A DNA stretch of 64,000 nucleotides from Manihot esculenta (lineage: Eukaryota > Streptophyta > Magnoliopsida > Malpighiales > Euphorbiaceae), in the NCBI RefSeq assembly GCF_001659605.2, contig NC_035174.2, positions 26,299,027-26,363,026 on the forward strand, in the 5' to 3' direction. The notes under the pieces were generated by a model, which worked only from the letters and a program-made list of their open reading frames with translations, ran no database searches and was not told the origin of the DNA. Every line of letters begins with the position of its first letter. The first letter of the stretch is position 1. The position numbers and the translations under genes were made by a program. Positions 23,740 through 36,509 of this stretch are shown piece after piece.

Positions 23740-26187
23740 ACACAGTATCACTGGAGTAGGAACTCTCGGTCTCCCTTGTGCACTTTTTCATCTTAAGGTG
23801 ATTCTAAAGGGCTTTTACCATCGGGATTTCCTTGTTTCCACATTTTCTGACCTGTGTGTCGGCGGTCTGTACTAGCTACTCAACATAGGTGAGATCCTCT
23901 ATGATCTCCACCTCTGGTTCCTTTAAGAACCTCACTCGGACCCGACACGAACTCATATATCGTGGAAACATGGAAAAACAGATGGATCTCTTCCATTGAA
24001 GTAGGTAAATCTAACTCGTGGGATACATTCCCAATCCTTTGTAGGATTTCAAAGGGTTCAATGTATCTGAGAGCTAATTTTTACCTTTTTGCCCATGACG
24101 AATCACTCTTTCTTTAGGAGACACCTCCAGCAAACCTCGACTTTCTAGAGAACCTCAACATGCATCCGCTGCGCACTCTGACAAAACTTTTCTCTCTTCT
24201 TAAACTCTACATGCCTCTTGCGAACAATTTCATAACTCTCCTGCTGACTCACAGCAGTTCTAATTCTTCTCATTTTTTGACTACTGGCTTCCTTCTTACT
24301 ATACTAAGGGATGGGGTAAGCTGCCAAGTGGTTTTCGGTTGAGGGCATCTATCGAAATATCTGCCTCAGCCGAATATACTGAACCTCGAAGTCATAACCA
24401 CTACGTAGTTTTTACCCATCACCTATACCTCTTGTTCATCTCCCTTGACTCAAGATGCATTGCAAGCTCTATCGATCCGTAAGGATCTGTCATCATACCT
24501 TATACAGGTATCGCCTCCACATCTTGAGTGCAAAGATTACCATCGCCATCTCTAGATCATGCGTAAGATGACTCAACTCATGCTTCTTCAGCTACCTAGA
24601 AGCATAAGCAATCATCCTGCCACTTTACATTAACACATAATCCAGTTCCACTCGGGACGCATCACAGGACACTGTGACATCTTCATTACTGGTGGACAGA
24701 GCCACCGTAGGTGTTAACATCAACATTCCCTTCGGCTCTTCAAAGCCCTCTTCACTCTGAGAAGACCACACAACCCTCTGGTTCTTCTTGATCCATCTGG
24801 TCATAGGAGCGGCAACTCTAGGGAAGTTCTGGATGAACTTCCAGTAGGTAACCGGCCCAACCCAAGGAACTCTTGATCTTTGACACAATAATGGGCCTGG
24901 GCTAGTCAGCTACAACTTCAACTTTCTCGGGTCTACCTCACTTTTCTCTTCTTTCCCGACATATCATGACCCAAGAAAGGTATGCTCCTCGACCGAAACT
25001 CAGATTTGGAGAACTAGGCATCCAAGCCATGTTCTCTCAGGATCTGCAATCCTGATTTCAGATAATGGACATACTCCTCTGTATTTCTGGAACTCACCGA
25101 GGTACCATCGATGAAGACAATAACGGAGTGGTCCAGAAACCAACTAAAACTTTGCTTATGAGATCCATGAATGCTATAGGGGCGTTCATTAACCCGAACG
25201 ACATTCCCAGAAACTCGCAGTGCCCATATCTGGTCCTAAACACTGCTCTTTGCACCCCTTCTTTCTTGATCTTAACTGATGATACTTGGACTTCAGATCT
25301 ATCTTGGAAAGGCAACCAGCTCCTGCTAGCCGGTTTAACATAGATCGTCGATCCAAGGTAACAAATACTTGTTCTGGGTAGTGACTTTGTTCAACGACTT
25401 GTAGTCGATACAAAGTCCTAGGGATCCATCCTTCATCCTTATAACAACTCTGGAACACCCCAAGGTAAAGTGTTCAGTCAGATGGGGACCCTCACTATCG
25501 GCTCTTGCAACTGGTCCTTACAACTCTTTTAACTCTGCTGATACCATCCTGTGGGGAGGGATAGAGATTGGTCCATTTCCATGCATTACTTTTATTTTGA
25601 ACTCTATCTCCCTGATAGGTGGTAGTCCTAGGAACTCGTCTGGGGAAACATCTAAGAATTTCTCTGACTACGGGACTGAGGCGGGCTCCCTGACCTGACT
25701 GCTAAACACTCTCACAAAAACTAGAAACCCCTGACACCCTCTCCTGAGCAACCTACGAGCCTATAGGGCCGATAACAAACCTCTAGGTATCCCTACTCTG
25801 TCCTCTCTAAGGACTACCTCTGATCCATCCAGACCTCTGAACTTGACCACCTTGTCTCTGCAGACTTAGGTAGTACCACTAGTAGAAGAACTAATCCAAC
25901 CCTAGAATGACGTCAAACAATCAAATCTAGAACCGCTAGGTCAACTGGAAGGCATCTACTCACAACATACTCTGAACTATACCAGCAGACTGACTCTGCC
26001 ACTAATGGATCACACTTGGGTCCACCGACCCAAAGGGGATACTCTAACCTATAAGCTATCAAGCCCAATCTCCCAAAGGCTCACAAAGCAAACAAAGAAA
26101 GAGAAACATCAGGGTTCATAAAACATACACATCAGAACATACCAGAGTGAGATTACCTGATCCCATCGGGTTCGATGTGTTAGCCTC
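23740..26187 (-). pseudogene. Element B pol, severely degenerate, integrase core deleted
   Basis: Minus-strand remnants follow the normal order but in many broken frames: chromodomain and integrase C-terminus (about 23750-24290), RNase H (24310-24890, with EDVTVSCDASRVELDYVLM), RT (24950-25560, fragments such as FRTRYGHCEFLGMSFGLMNA) and protease (about 25560-26160). Near 24300 the sequence jumps from the integrase C-terminal region straight to the end of RNase H, so the zinc region and catalytic core of integrase are missing. No reading frame exceeds about 90 codons. The decay is far greater than the 2% LTR divergence would allow. Confidence 0.8.
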
Positions 26188-26933
26188 CTACTGGGTCATG
26201 GCGAAGATCCGCGCTGGAGCTGATGGACCTTCTCCATGGGAACCTACTGAAGAAGGAGCTATCCCTCTTCCTCTGCCTCTGCCCTGCGCCATGGCTGGAG
26301 CTCCTGGCTGAGCCACTCTACCTGGAGCTGTCTGCTGGGACTGTGTCACCAAGGTCGCGGTGGGACACTCACGTGCCATGTGCCCCTCCTGTCTGCACCT
26401 GAAACATGCCGTTGTCCCCACCAAACAGACTCCCTTGTGCGGCCTACCGCACCTCGTACATCTGGAGTTACCCGAACCAGAGCTCGAACCATCACTTATA
26501 CCCAGACCAGACTTTATCTGATCCTAGAACTTGCTCTTCTTCGATCTTCTGAGGCCTCTGCCTCCCTTCTTACTCTTTGTGACAGCCTCGCTCAGAGGGG
26601 AGAGATTAACATCACTTGTCCCCGGGACTTTGGAACCCGAAGATTGTGCCACGTAATGTTTAACTATCCCTTGAATGATGGCACTAGCCTCCATTTTCCG
26701 TGCCATATCCACTATAGCATGGAAACTCTCCCTTTCTGCTGATTGAATCAACGAGGAATACCTGGAGCGAAACTTCATAACATATCTCCTAGACTTCTTC
26801 AGGTCTGTGTCAAGACCTTGTCCTGCAAACGATAACAACTCCAGGAACCTGTCTGTAAACTCATCTACACCCATCTCTTCCGACTGCCTTAGCTGCTCGA
26901 ACTCGATCATCTTCAATTCTCTGGAACTATCTG
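26188..26933 (-). pseudogene. Element B Gag, C-terminal half
   Basis: It continues the Gag core ([20 protein letters not shown]) through FLELLSFAGQGLDTD to SKKSKF, where TAG replaces the Trp of 'NKFWNK'. Beyond this the frame holds the CCHC knuckle [14 protein letters not shown] and a GRGRGRG segment, with a CAG to TAG stop after FAMTQ. It is otherwise open, in contrast to the adjacent pol. It is interrupted at 26933 by element C; the N-terminal half resumes at 52347. Confidence 0.85.
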
Positions 26934-29125
26934 TGTAACGACCCAGAAAACGGACCGCTACCGGCGCTAGGATCCAGGTCGGCCTAAGGCCGCCGGGACC
27001 CATAGCAAGCCTGACATGCAACCTGTAAACCTGTTTAATCCCATACATGATCAAGAATATACATAAAAATTAAAACTTTTCTTTCATACATTCTATCATA
27101 CACCAAACTCAATCTGTGCATGCACTGAACATAATCTTAATCATAACCATGACCCCTTTGTGGGATCTCATCAATGCCCCAATGGGCGATACATTATGAG
27201 TTGAGTTGGTTTACATAATCATCATAAAACATCTAAGATCATGTATTAAAAGGGATACCTTATACATAAAGTCAAGCACAATCTCTAATCCTCAATATCA
27301 TTACATGACTAAAACTGTACTTTTACATAACATTAATACATTTGTCATGTCCACACTATCTATTACATACACATGACTTCTTTACTCTTGCGGACCTCCT
27401 GGTCTACCCTGTACCTGCAAACCTGGGGAATTTGGGAGAGGGGTGAGCTACTAGAGCCTAGTGAGCAGAATAATAAAACATTCAAAACATATGATAACAT
27501 GGAATGCATCACATCACAGCTAATCACATCAAGGATGAACTTGTCACCAATAGCCCTCTACATAGTCCAACTGTGCCAGAACGTAGAATGGGTCCTGGTC
27601 TTTCTCTTACATAGTGCCAGCGAATGTAGAATGGGTCCCACTGGTCTTACATTCCGTACCGTACATATCACATCGTCACATTATAGGTCGAGGGCTATGG
27701 ATCATCCAACATTCACCCACATCAACATTAAAATATGCAATGCATCATATTCGTGAATTCTAATGCAAACAACCTAAATCATCACATGGCATTCATGATG
27801 CATGAACATGCTCAAAACTTTACAATTGATTTACTTTAAAACGTAAAAGTTTATTCTACTCACTTCTGGATAGCTCTGACTAGACACTGGAGCAGCTGAC
27901 TCACTGCTGGGGTCCTCGGTTCCTCGGGTCCGAACCTACACAGGTGGACTCAAATGAGGGACCAAACAACTAGAACATAACTCTAAACTACTCCCCAAAA
28001 ACCCCTAAAACATCATGAAACAATCATAGAAAAACATGCAAGAGAGGGCTGGACAGGGCACTTTCGGCGGCAGGTTTGGCGGCCGAAAGTCTCTCCAGAG
28101 CCGAAAGTCAGGCAGGTTCGGCGGCACCTTCGGCAGCTGAAACTCCCAGACAGAGACGAAAGTCCTCTTTGGGGGGAAGCTTCGGCAGCCGAAGGCTGCC
28201 TCCACAAGCATGTTCGGCGGCCGAAAGTTCCTTCGGCTGCCGAACCTGGTTTCTCCCATAGTGGCAGAAACTCAGCTCATCTATGCACATTTGCCTCCAA
28301 AACTTTCCAATCATGCATAAACCTATTCTACAACACACATACACAACCATACAAGCTCCTAGGGGCTCTCAACTATCTAAAACCCCATCTACAACACATC
28401 AAACATCCACATTGATCAAAAGCGTAACATAAACTCATAAACCTAACCATAAGCTAAACACGCATTCTACCCCATAGATCTACTTAAAACTTACTTAAAA
28501 CATGCAATGAGCTTAAGATCGGCTCTTACCTCGTGAAGATCGAGAGAGACGACCTAAACTCAGAGATGGGAGGGGTTGAGTTTCCTTGAACCTCAAAGCT
28601 CCAAAACTTCCTGAAAACTTGAAAATCTTCAAAACAAAGCAAAAACTCATGAAAATCTTGAAAGATCTGAAGGAAGAACTCAAAGATTGGTGAGGGACGG
28701 CGGAGAGCTCACCTTGGCCGACAATGGGGAGAAAAGCTCGCCCGTTTTCGGCTAAGGAACCCTTTTATAGTGTCTGGCCAGGCCACGTTTGGGGGCCGAA
28801 CGTGCCTCCGCATGCATGCCATGTTCGGCGGCCGAACTTGAGGTTCAGCGGCCGAACTTGAGGTTCGGCGGCCGAACCTGGACTTCCCTCGTTTATGCCT
28901 TCGGGGGCCTAAGGCACACCCGAAATGCATGCATGTTCGGCGGCCGAACCTGGGTTTTCCTCCAAGGTTGTTTTCATGCAAAAACTCATTTCCTTTTTAC
29001 TTAAAACCATGGAATACATTAAAACATTTTATGAAAACATGTTTCTACCCTACTAGAGGCTTCCGACATCCGAGATTCCACCGGACGGTAGGAATTCCGA
29101 TACCGGAGTCTAGCCGGGTATTACA
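26934..29125 (-). repeat. 3' LTR of element C
   Basis: 2192 bp. It pairs with 50031-52341: the same subfamily, with scattered substitutions and two length differences, one an extra tandem-repeat unit and one an extra dyad-bearing segment in the other copy. Confidence 0.93.
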
Positions 29126-29162
29126 TTCTCTCCCCCTTAAGAACATTCGTCCCCGAATGTTC
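29126..29162 (-). promoter_or_regulatory. Polypurine tract and GGGA-loop hairpin (element C)
   Basis: Purine run 29126-29140 and perfect 9-bp stem 29141-29162, loop GGGA on the minus strand. Confidence 0.85.
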
Positions 29163-29231
29163 ACCAACTAACACATAGCATGGCATAAACAAAACATACA
29201 TACAAGCACAAGGACTCACAAGGAACTAACC

Positions 29232-29741
29232 TTAGAAAAGATAAGGGTATTGCTGGAGCATGGACTCCCGTGTCTCCCAAGTGCATTCTTCCAAATTGTG
29301 GTGGTTCCACAGGACTTTCACCATCGGGATTTCCTTGTTCCTTAGCTTTCTGATCTGGGTGTCTATGATCCGCACTGGCTGTTCAACATAGGTGAGATCC
29401 TCTTGGACCTCTACATCAGGTTCACTGAGAACCTTGCCCGGATCTGACACAAACTTCCTCAACATTGAAACATGGAAAACCGGATGGATTCTTTCCATAG
29501 AAACAGGTAAATCCAGCTTGTACGATACATTCCCAATCTTTTGCAAAATTTCAAAGGGTCCGATGTATCGTGGGGCTAGTTTACCTTTATTCCCAAAGCG
29601 AACCACTCCTTTCATAGGAGACATCTTGAGTAATACCAGATCCCCCTCCTGAAAGTCCACTTGCCTTCTGCGGATGTCTGTATAACTTTTCTTTCTGCTT
29701 GCAGCAGTCTTGATCCTTTCTCTGATTATGGGTACTACCCT
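29232..29741 (-). pseudogene. Element C integrase C-terminus and chromodomain
   Basis: Open from the insertion point to the stop at 29232-29234. It contains [20 protein letters not shown], the [20 protein letters not shown] region and the chromodomain ([20 protein letters not shown]). The upstream part of integrase is displaced to 33543 by the Athila-type LTR inserted at 29742. Confidence 0.88.
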
Positions 29742-32700
29742 TGACTCGCGGTTGTCGAAGCCGGTCAAAAATAACCTTTCTGGTTATCAACAATTTTACA
29801 ACTGCAGATAGTGGTGAAAGGATCGAATCCACAGAGAATTGATTACCTATTTATTTTTCTCAACAAGACCAATAAAATAAACTGAAACAATAATAAATTA
29901 AAGATGAGATAAAAGACTGAAAGTGGGATCAAATGAGATAAACTGGAAGCAGAATAAAAATAAATTGCAATAAAAGTAAAATGGGGGGGGGGGTTTGAGA
30001 TTGACTGTAGTAACTAATAATGAGAGTAATAATAGAAAGTAAATAATTAAAATAAAAGAGTAAATCAATACCTAGTTGAAGATATGGATCCACTTTGGTT
30101 GTTTGGGTTGATCATTGAAACTTAAATTATCTTGATTGGTTCAATAGATTAGTTATGGGGGTGTGTAATACCCGGCTAGACTCCGGTATCAGAATTCCTA
30201 CCGTCCGGTGGAATTTCGGATGTCGGGAACCTCTAGAAGGGTAAATACATGTTTTTATAAAATATTTTCATGAATTTTAATGTTTTAAGTATGAAAATTA
30301 AATGAGTTTTTGCATGAAAAGTCCTTGGAGGAAAACCCAGGTTCGGCCGCCGAAAGTCAAGTTCGGCCGCCGAACATGCATGCATTTTGGAGGCACGTTA
30401 GGCCCCCGAAAGCATGAGTGAGGGAAATCCAGGCTCGGCCGCCGAAACTCAAGTTCGGCCGCCGAACATGGCATGCATACGGAAGCACTTTTGGCCCCCG
30501 AACGTGGCCTGGCCAGCCACCTATAAAAGGGTCACTTAGCCGAAATGGGCGAGCTTTCTCCCATTTTTGGCCACAGCTAACTTCCGACCTCCCTCTCCCC
30601 AGATCTTGTGTTCTTTCTCCAAATCTCCTCCATTTTTCTTGAGTTTTCACCTCACATTGCAAGTTTTGAGCATTTAAGACAAGTTTTGGTGCTTTGGGAA
30701 CTCAGGAGCTCATTTGCTTGGATCTCCGAGTTTAGGTCGCCTCTCTCTCGATCATCAAGAGGTAAGAGCCGATCTTAAGCTCATTGTATGTTTTAAGTAA
30801 GTTTTAAGTTGTTTTATGGGGTAGAATGGCATGTTTAGGGTTGTATGAGTTTTTGAGCAAATGTGATGTTTTTGAACAATGTGGCATGTTTGAAGTGTTG
30901 TAGTTGGGGTATTTGATAGTTTGAGACCCCTAGGTGTGATGTATGATATGTATGCATATTTTAGAACAAGTTTATGCATGATTTGAGGTTTTGGAAGGCA
31001 AGAGGTTCATTTGAGCCAAGTTTCTGCCCATTTGGGAGAAACCAGGTTCGGCAGCCGAAGGAACTTTCGGCCGCCGAACCCCCTTGTGGAGGCAGCATTC
31101 GGCTGCCGAAGCTTGCCCCCGAAAAGAGACTTTCGTCTCTGTCTGGGACTTTCGACCGTCGAAGGTGCCGCCGAAAGTGCCTGACTTTCGGCTCTGGAGG
31201 GACTTTCGGCCGCCGAAGGTGCCGCCGAACCTGCCCTGTCCAACCTTCCTTTGCATGTTTTTGCATGATTGTTTTGAGGTATTTTAGGGGGTTTTTGGGG
31301 GATGTTTTAGAGTTATGTTCATGTATGTTTGGTCCCTCATTTGAGTCCACCTGTGTAGGTTCGGACCCGAGGAACCGAGGACCCCAGCAGTGAGTCAGTC
31401 ACTTCAGAGTCAGTAGAGCTTCAGCCAGAGGTGAGTGGAATAACTCTTATGCTTTTAAATAAATAAATCAGTTTTAGCATGATTCACGCATCATGAATGC
31501 CATGAGATAATAGGGTGTTGCATTAGACTCACGAATATGTTGCATTGCATACTATGTTTGATGATGCGGATGGATGTTGAATGATCCATTGGTCCCCCTA
31601 TGCTATGATGATGATGATACGGTACGGAAGACCAGTGAGGCCCATTCTACGCCCCTGGCACTATGTAAGAGAAAGACCAGTGAGGCCCATTCTACGCCCC
31701 TGGCACAGTTGGACCATGTTATGTTATGTTATGTAAGAGAAAGACCAGTAAAGCCCATTCTACGCCCCTGGCACAGTTGGTCCATGTAGGGGACTATTGG
31801 TGACAAATTCATCCTTGATGTGATTAGTTGTGTTGTGATGCATTCCATGTTATCATATGTTTTAAATTGTTTTATTATTCTGCTCACTGGGCTTTGTAGC
31901 TCACCCCTCTCCCCTAACCCCAGATGTGCAGGTACAGGGTAGACCAGGAGGTTAGCCAGAGTTTTGAAGTATGTTTATGTAATAGTTAGATTGTGGACAT
32001 GACAATTGTACTATGATGTAATGTAAGAGATTACAGTATGTTATGTAATGAGGTATATTGAGGTTATAGTTGTGCTTGACCCTATGAGTATTGTAATCCC
32101 TTGTTGATACATGATCTTAATGTCTATTGATGTTTATGTTTAACCAACTCAACTTATGATGTATCGCCCAATGGGGCATTGATGAGATCCCACTGAGGGG
32201 TCAAGTTTATGATTATGTTAGTGCATGCACAGGTTGAGTTTGGTGTATGAGGAATGAATGAAAGAAAAGTTTTAATTTTTATGTATGATTGTTGATCATG
32301 TATGGGATTGAACAGGTTTACAGGTTCTATGTCAGGCTTGCTACGGGTCCCGGCGGCCTTAAGCCGATTTGGATCCTAGCGCCGGTAGCGGTCCGATTTT
32401 CGGGTCGTTACAGGGTGGAAGACGCTTTTCACCACCATGTCTCTTCTTATGATTAAATTAATTAGGGAACATCCTCTAATTAATTACTAATTAACAAATT
32501 GTCAAGGAACGTCCTTGGGCCATAGGCATCAAAATAATTGTCAATTGCATAAAGAAATAGAGAGATCCAATCCTAACTACCCAAACGTATGGAAATAACG
32601 CTAAATCATGCAATTCCTTGGTTTTTACGCCAAGTGTTCTAAGGTCAGAATATTTTCAGCAATTACAGACTAAAAATAATCCCAACTAACAATCAATTAA

Positions 32701-33542
32701 CTTTGCAATTAAAATCAAGTGGCCAATTTGATCAAACCAACAAAGTAATCATATAATTAAGGCATCAATTGCATAAATATTGAACAAAACCAAAGATAAT
32801 AATTTATGTTCAGATTTCACAACCCATTAAACAACCTTAGTTTCAACCAATCCTCAACTAGAATTAATGAAATCAGCCACTTATTGGCTGAATTAAAAAC
32901 AGAAAATTAAAAGGAAAAGAAAAGAACTAAAAATTGAGAGGAATCTGCCCTGTGCGCCGAACTTGCCGAACTGAAGAAAATTGGAGAGATTGGAATTGTC
33001 GAATTCTGTCACCGGTTGGCTCTTTAAATAGAGCAGAGGAGCAATGCTGTTTGGGAAAGTTTGTTCGCGCGGTGCGTGAGTGGATCGAGTGTGCGAGTGT
33101 GCACGTGAAGCTGGAGTGGGGGTGCGTGAGAATGGGGAAGTGCTGCGGTCCACGTGCTGGTGAAATGCTGGCATGTTGAAGTGGCGGGGCCCGTTGCGCT
33201 GATCCATGGCGTGAAAGGGCTGTGAGGATGAAGCGGTCCATGTGCAGAGAGGAGCTTCGGCGGGTCCATGCGAAGCCCACGGTGCAGGGTACTGGTGGGT
33301 CCATCTGCGCGTTTGGGGCTGGTCCATAAGCATCCATGGGCTGCTATGTGCAGGCCCAAGTGTCCTTTTGCTGCCCAATTATTTCTTGGCTCTAAATAAG
33401 GCAGTTTTAGGGGGGTTTTTCTCCAAATTGTCATTTTACACCATTTTCTGCAAAATAATATTAAAAGCAATAAATTGAGCAGAAATCATATAAATATTTA
33501 TCAATAATATTAATATAAAAGGGACTAAATTATGCTCTATCA
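29742..33542 (-). mobile_element. Athila-type solo LTR, duplication ACCCT, with a nested Tekay LTR
   Basis: Bounded by TGACTCGCGG (29742) and GCTCTATCA (33542), with ACCCT at 29737-29741 and 33543-33547. Without the nested LTR at 30164-32412 and its duplication it is about 1547 bp. The stretch GATCGAATCCACAGAGAATT resembles the corresponding region of the Athila LTRs at 8774 and 10797. On the minus strand a TATTTAAAG TATA-like box lies near 33025. It contains an 11-base G run (29983-29993). The GC-rich section at 32940-33360 is open in several frames but shows no protein-like pattern. Confidence 0.85.
30164..32412 (+). mobile_element. Tekay solo LTR, plus strand, duplication GGGTG
   Basis: 2249 bp from TGTAATACCC to GGTCGTTACA, flanked by GGGTG at 30159-30163 and 32413-32417. 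TATAAAAG lies near 30524 downstream of a dyad cluster; a second cluster lies at about 31045-31230; a tandem repeat of about 45 bp (GAAAGACCAGTGAGGCCCAT type) lies at about 31625-31790. Confidence 0.95.
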
Positions 33543-34249
33543 ACCCTGCTGGTAATCTCTACTAGCTCAGGCCCTGCCAAGGTCTTTTCTCCAACCTCTT
33601 CCCAGCAAACAGGTGATCTGCACTTCCTTCCATATAAATCTTCATATGGAGCCATCCCGATGCTAGCATGATGGTTGTTATTGTAGGCAAACTCCAGCAA
33701 GGGTAGATGTTGCCTCCAAGAACCGCCAAAGTCCAGCACACACATTCTAAGCATATCCTCTATGGTCTGGATGGTCCTTTCTGATTGTCCGTCTGTCTAT
33801 GGATGGAAAGCAGTGCTAAAATCCAACCTGGTACCCATGGCATTCTGCAGACTCCGCCAAAATCTAGAGGTGAACTGGGGCCCTCTATCGGACACTATCG
33901 AAACAGGAACCCCATGCAGTCTGACGATCTCATCGACATACACCTGCGCCAACTTGTCCACAGAATAGCCACTCCTGATAGGGATGAAGTGAGCAGATTT
34001 GGTGAGTCTGTCCACAATCACCCATATGGAGTCCAATCTGTTGGACGTCGCCGGTAACCCCACTACGAAGTCCATAGCTATATTCTCCCATTTCCACTCT
34101 GGAATAGGTAGCGGGTTAAGCATTCCAGCCGGCTTCTGATGTTCCAGCTTCACCCTCTGACACACTTCGCAGGCTGACACAAACTGTGCCACTTCTTTCT
34201 TCATAGCTGGCCACCAATAAACCTTCTTCAGATCTTGATACATCTTGGT
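33543..34249 (-). pseudogene. Element C integrase core
   Basis: It contains the integrase core with [20 protein letters not shown] and [14 protein letters not shown], then the same CAG to TAG stop at 'HPQTDG' that element A carries, followed by the open remainder with [15 protein letters not shown]. It begins and ends at insertions. The zinc region is completed beyond the LTR inserted at 34250. Confidence 0.88.
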
Positions 34250-36509
34250 TGTGATACCCGGCTAGACTCCGGTATCGGAATTCCTACCGTCCGGTGGAAT
34301 CTCGGATGTCGGAAGCCTCTAGTAGGGTAGAAACATGTTTTCATCAAATGTTTTAAGGTATTTCATGGTTTTAAGCATGAAAATTAAATGAGTTTTTGCA
34401 TGAAAAGTCTTTGGAGGAAAACCCAGGTTCGGCCGTCGAAAGTCAAGTTCGGCCGCCGAACATGCATGCGTTTTGGAGGCACGTTAGGCCCCCGAAAGCA
34501 TGAGTGAGGGAAGTTCAGGTTCGGCCGCCGAAAGTCAAGTTCGGCCGCTGAACATGGCATGCATGCGGAAGCACTTTCGGCCCCCGAACGTGGCCTGACC
34601 AGCCACCTATAAAAGGGTCACTTAGCCGAAATGGGCGAGCTCTCTCCCATTTTCGGCCACAGCTAGCTTCCAACCTCCCTCTTCCAAATCTAGTGTTTTT
34701 CCTTCAAATCTCCACCATTTTTTCTTGAGTTTTAAGCTGCATTGAAGATTTTGAACTTTTGAAACAAGTTTTGGAGCTTTGGGAACTCAGGAGCTCATTT
34801 TCGTGGATCTCCAAGTTTAGGTCGTCTTCCTCTCGATCTTCAAGAGGTAAGGGCCGATCTTAAGCTCCTTATGTGTTTTAAGTAACGTTTTATGAGTTCT
34901 TTGGGTAGAAATGCATGTTAGGAAAAATGTTGAGTTATGGGTTAATATTGATGTTTTGAGCAATGTGTGTTGATTGTGTGTGTTTGAAGTGTTGTAGTTG
35001 GGGTATATGATTGTTGGAGACCCCTAGGAACTTGTATGCATGTTTTAGTTGAGCTATATGCATGATTGGAGGTTTTGGGAGGCAAGAGGCTCATGTGAGC
35101 CGAGTTTCTGCCCTTTTGGGAGAAACCAGGTTCGGCAGCCGAAGGAACTTTCGGCCGCCGAACCCCCTTGTGGAGGCAGCATTCGGCTGCCGAAGCTTGC
35201 CCCCGAAAGAAGACTTTCGGATCTGTCTGGGACTTTCGGCCGCCGAAGGTGCCGCCGAAAGTGCCTGACTTTCGGCTCTGGAGGGACTTTCGGCCGCCGA
35301 ACCTGCCGCCGAAAGTGCCCTGTTCAGCCATTTCTTGCATGTTTTTATGTGATGTTTTCATGATGTCTTAGGGGGTTTTTGGGGAGTATATTAGAGTTAT
35401 GTCTATGTATGTTTGGTCCCTCATTGGAGTCCACCTGTGTAGGTTCGGACCCGAGGAACCGAGGACCCCAGCAGTGAGCCAGCTGCTACAGAGTTTGTCA
35501 GAGCTAGCCAGAGGTGAGTGGAATAAACCTTAAGTTTTAAAATAAATGAAATATGAATTTTGAGCATGATCCATGCATCATGAATGCCATGAGATATAGT
35601 AGGTTGTTTGCATTAGTATTCACGAATATGTTGCATTGCATTTATGATGTTGATGTGGATTGGTTATTGGATGATCCTTTAGTCCTCATATGGTATGATG
35701 ATGTTATGGCATGATATGGTATGGAAGTCCAGGTTGTACCCATTCTACGTCCCTGGCACGATGTAAGAGAAAGTCCAGGTTGTACCCATTCTACGTCCCT
35801 GGCACATTGGTATATTATGATATGTTATGTTAAGGGAAAGACCGGTTGTACCCATTCTACGTCCCGGCACAGTTGGACTATGTAAAGGACTATAGGTGAC
35901 AATACCATCCGAGATGTGATTTGTTGTGATGTGTTGCATTTCATGAAAGCATGAAATTTTATTATATGATTTCACTATTCTGCTCACTGGGCTTTGTAGC
36001 TCACCCCTCTCCCCTAACCCCAGATGTGCAGGTACAGGGTAGACCAGGAGGTTAGCCAGAGTTTTGAAGTATGTCTATGTAATAGTTAGATGGTGGACAT
36101 GACAATTGTACTAATGTAATGTAAGAGATTCAGTATGTTATGTAATGAGGTATATTGAGGATATAGATGTGCTTGACCCTATGAGTATTGTAATCCCTTG
36201 TTGATGCATGATCTTAGATATTTGATGATACAGATGTTAGCCAACTCAACACATGTATATTGCCCTTTGGGGCATTGATGAGATCCCATAGAGGGGTCAA
36301 GTTTATGATTATGTTTAGTGCATGCACAGGTTGAGTTTGGTGTATGAGGAATGAATGAAAGAAAAGTTTAAATTTTTATGTATGATTGTTGATCATGTAT
36401 GGGATTAAACAGGTTTACAGGTTTCATGTCAGGCTTGCTACGGGTCCCAGCGGCCTTAAGTCGACCCGGATCCTAGCGCCGGTAGCGGTCCGATTTTTGG
36501 GTCGTTACA
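34250..36509 (+). mobile_element. Tekay solo LTR, plus strand, duplication TTGGT
   Basis: 2260 bp, starting TGTGATACCC (an A to G change breaks the TGTAA terminus) and ending GGTCGTTACA. TTGGT occurs at 34245-34249 and 36510-36514. It carries the same subfamily features as 30164-32412, including dyad clusters at about 34425-34590 and 35130-35310 and a tandem repeat at about 35725-35875. Confidence 0.95.

Noticed and set aside
29983..29993. Run of 11 G as a functional signal
   Set aside because: A single homopolymer in a decayed LTR with no neighbouring G runs for a quadruplex. Likely slippage.
32893..33480. Overlapping open frames on both strands in a GC-rich block
   Set aside because: The block lies inside an Athila-type solo LTR with an exact target duplication. 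Composition alone explains the open frames and no protein family pattern was seen.
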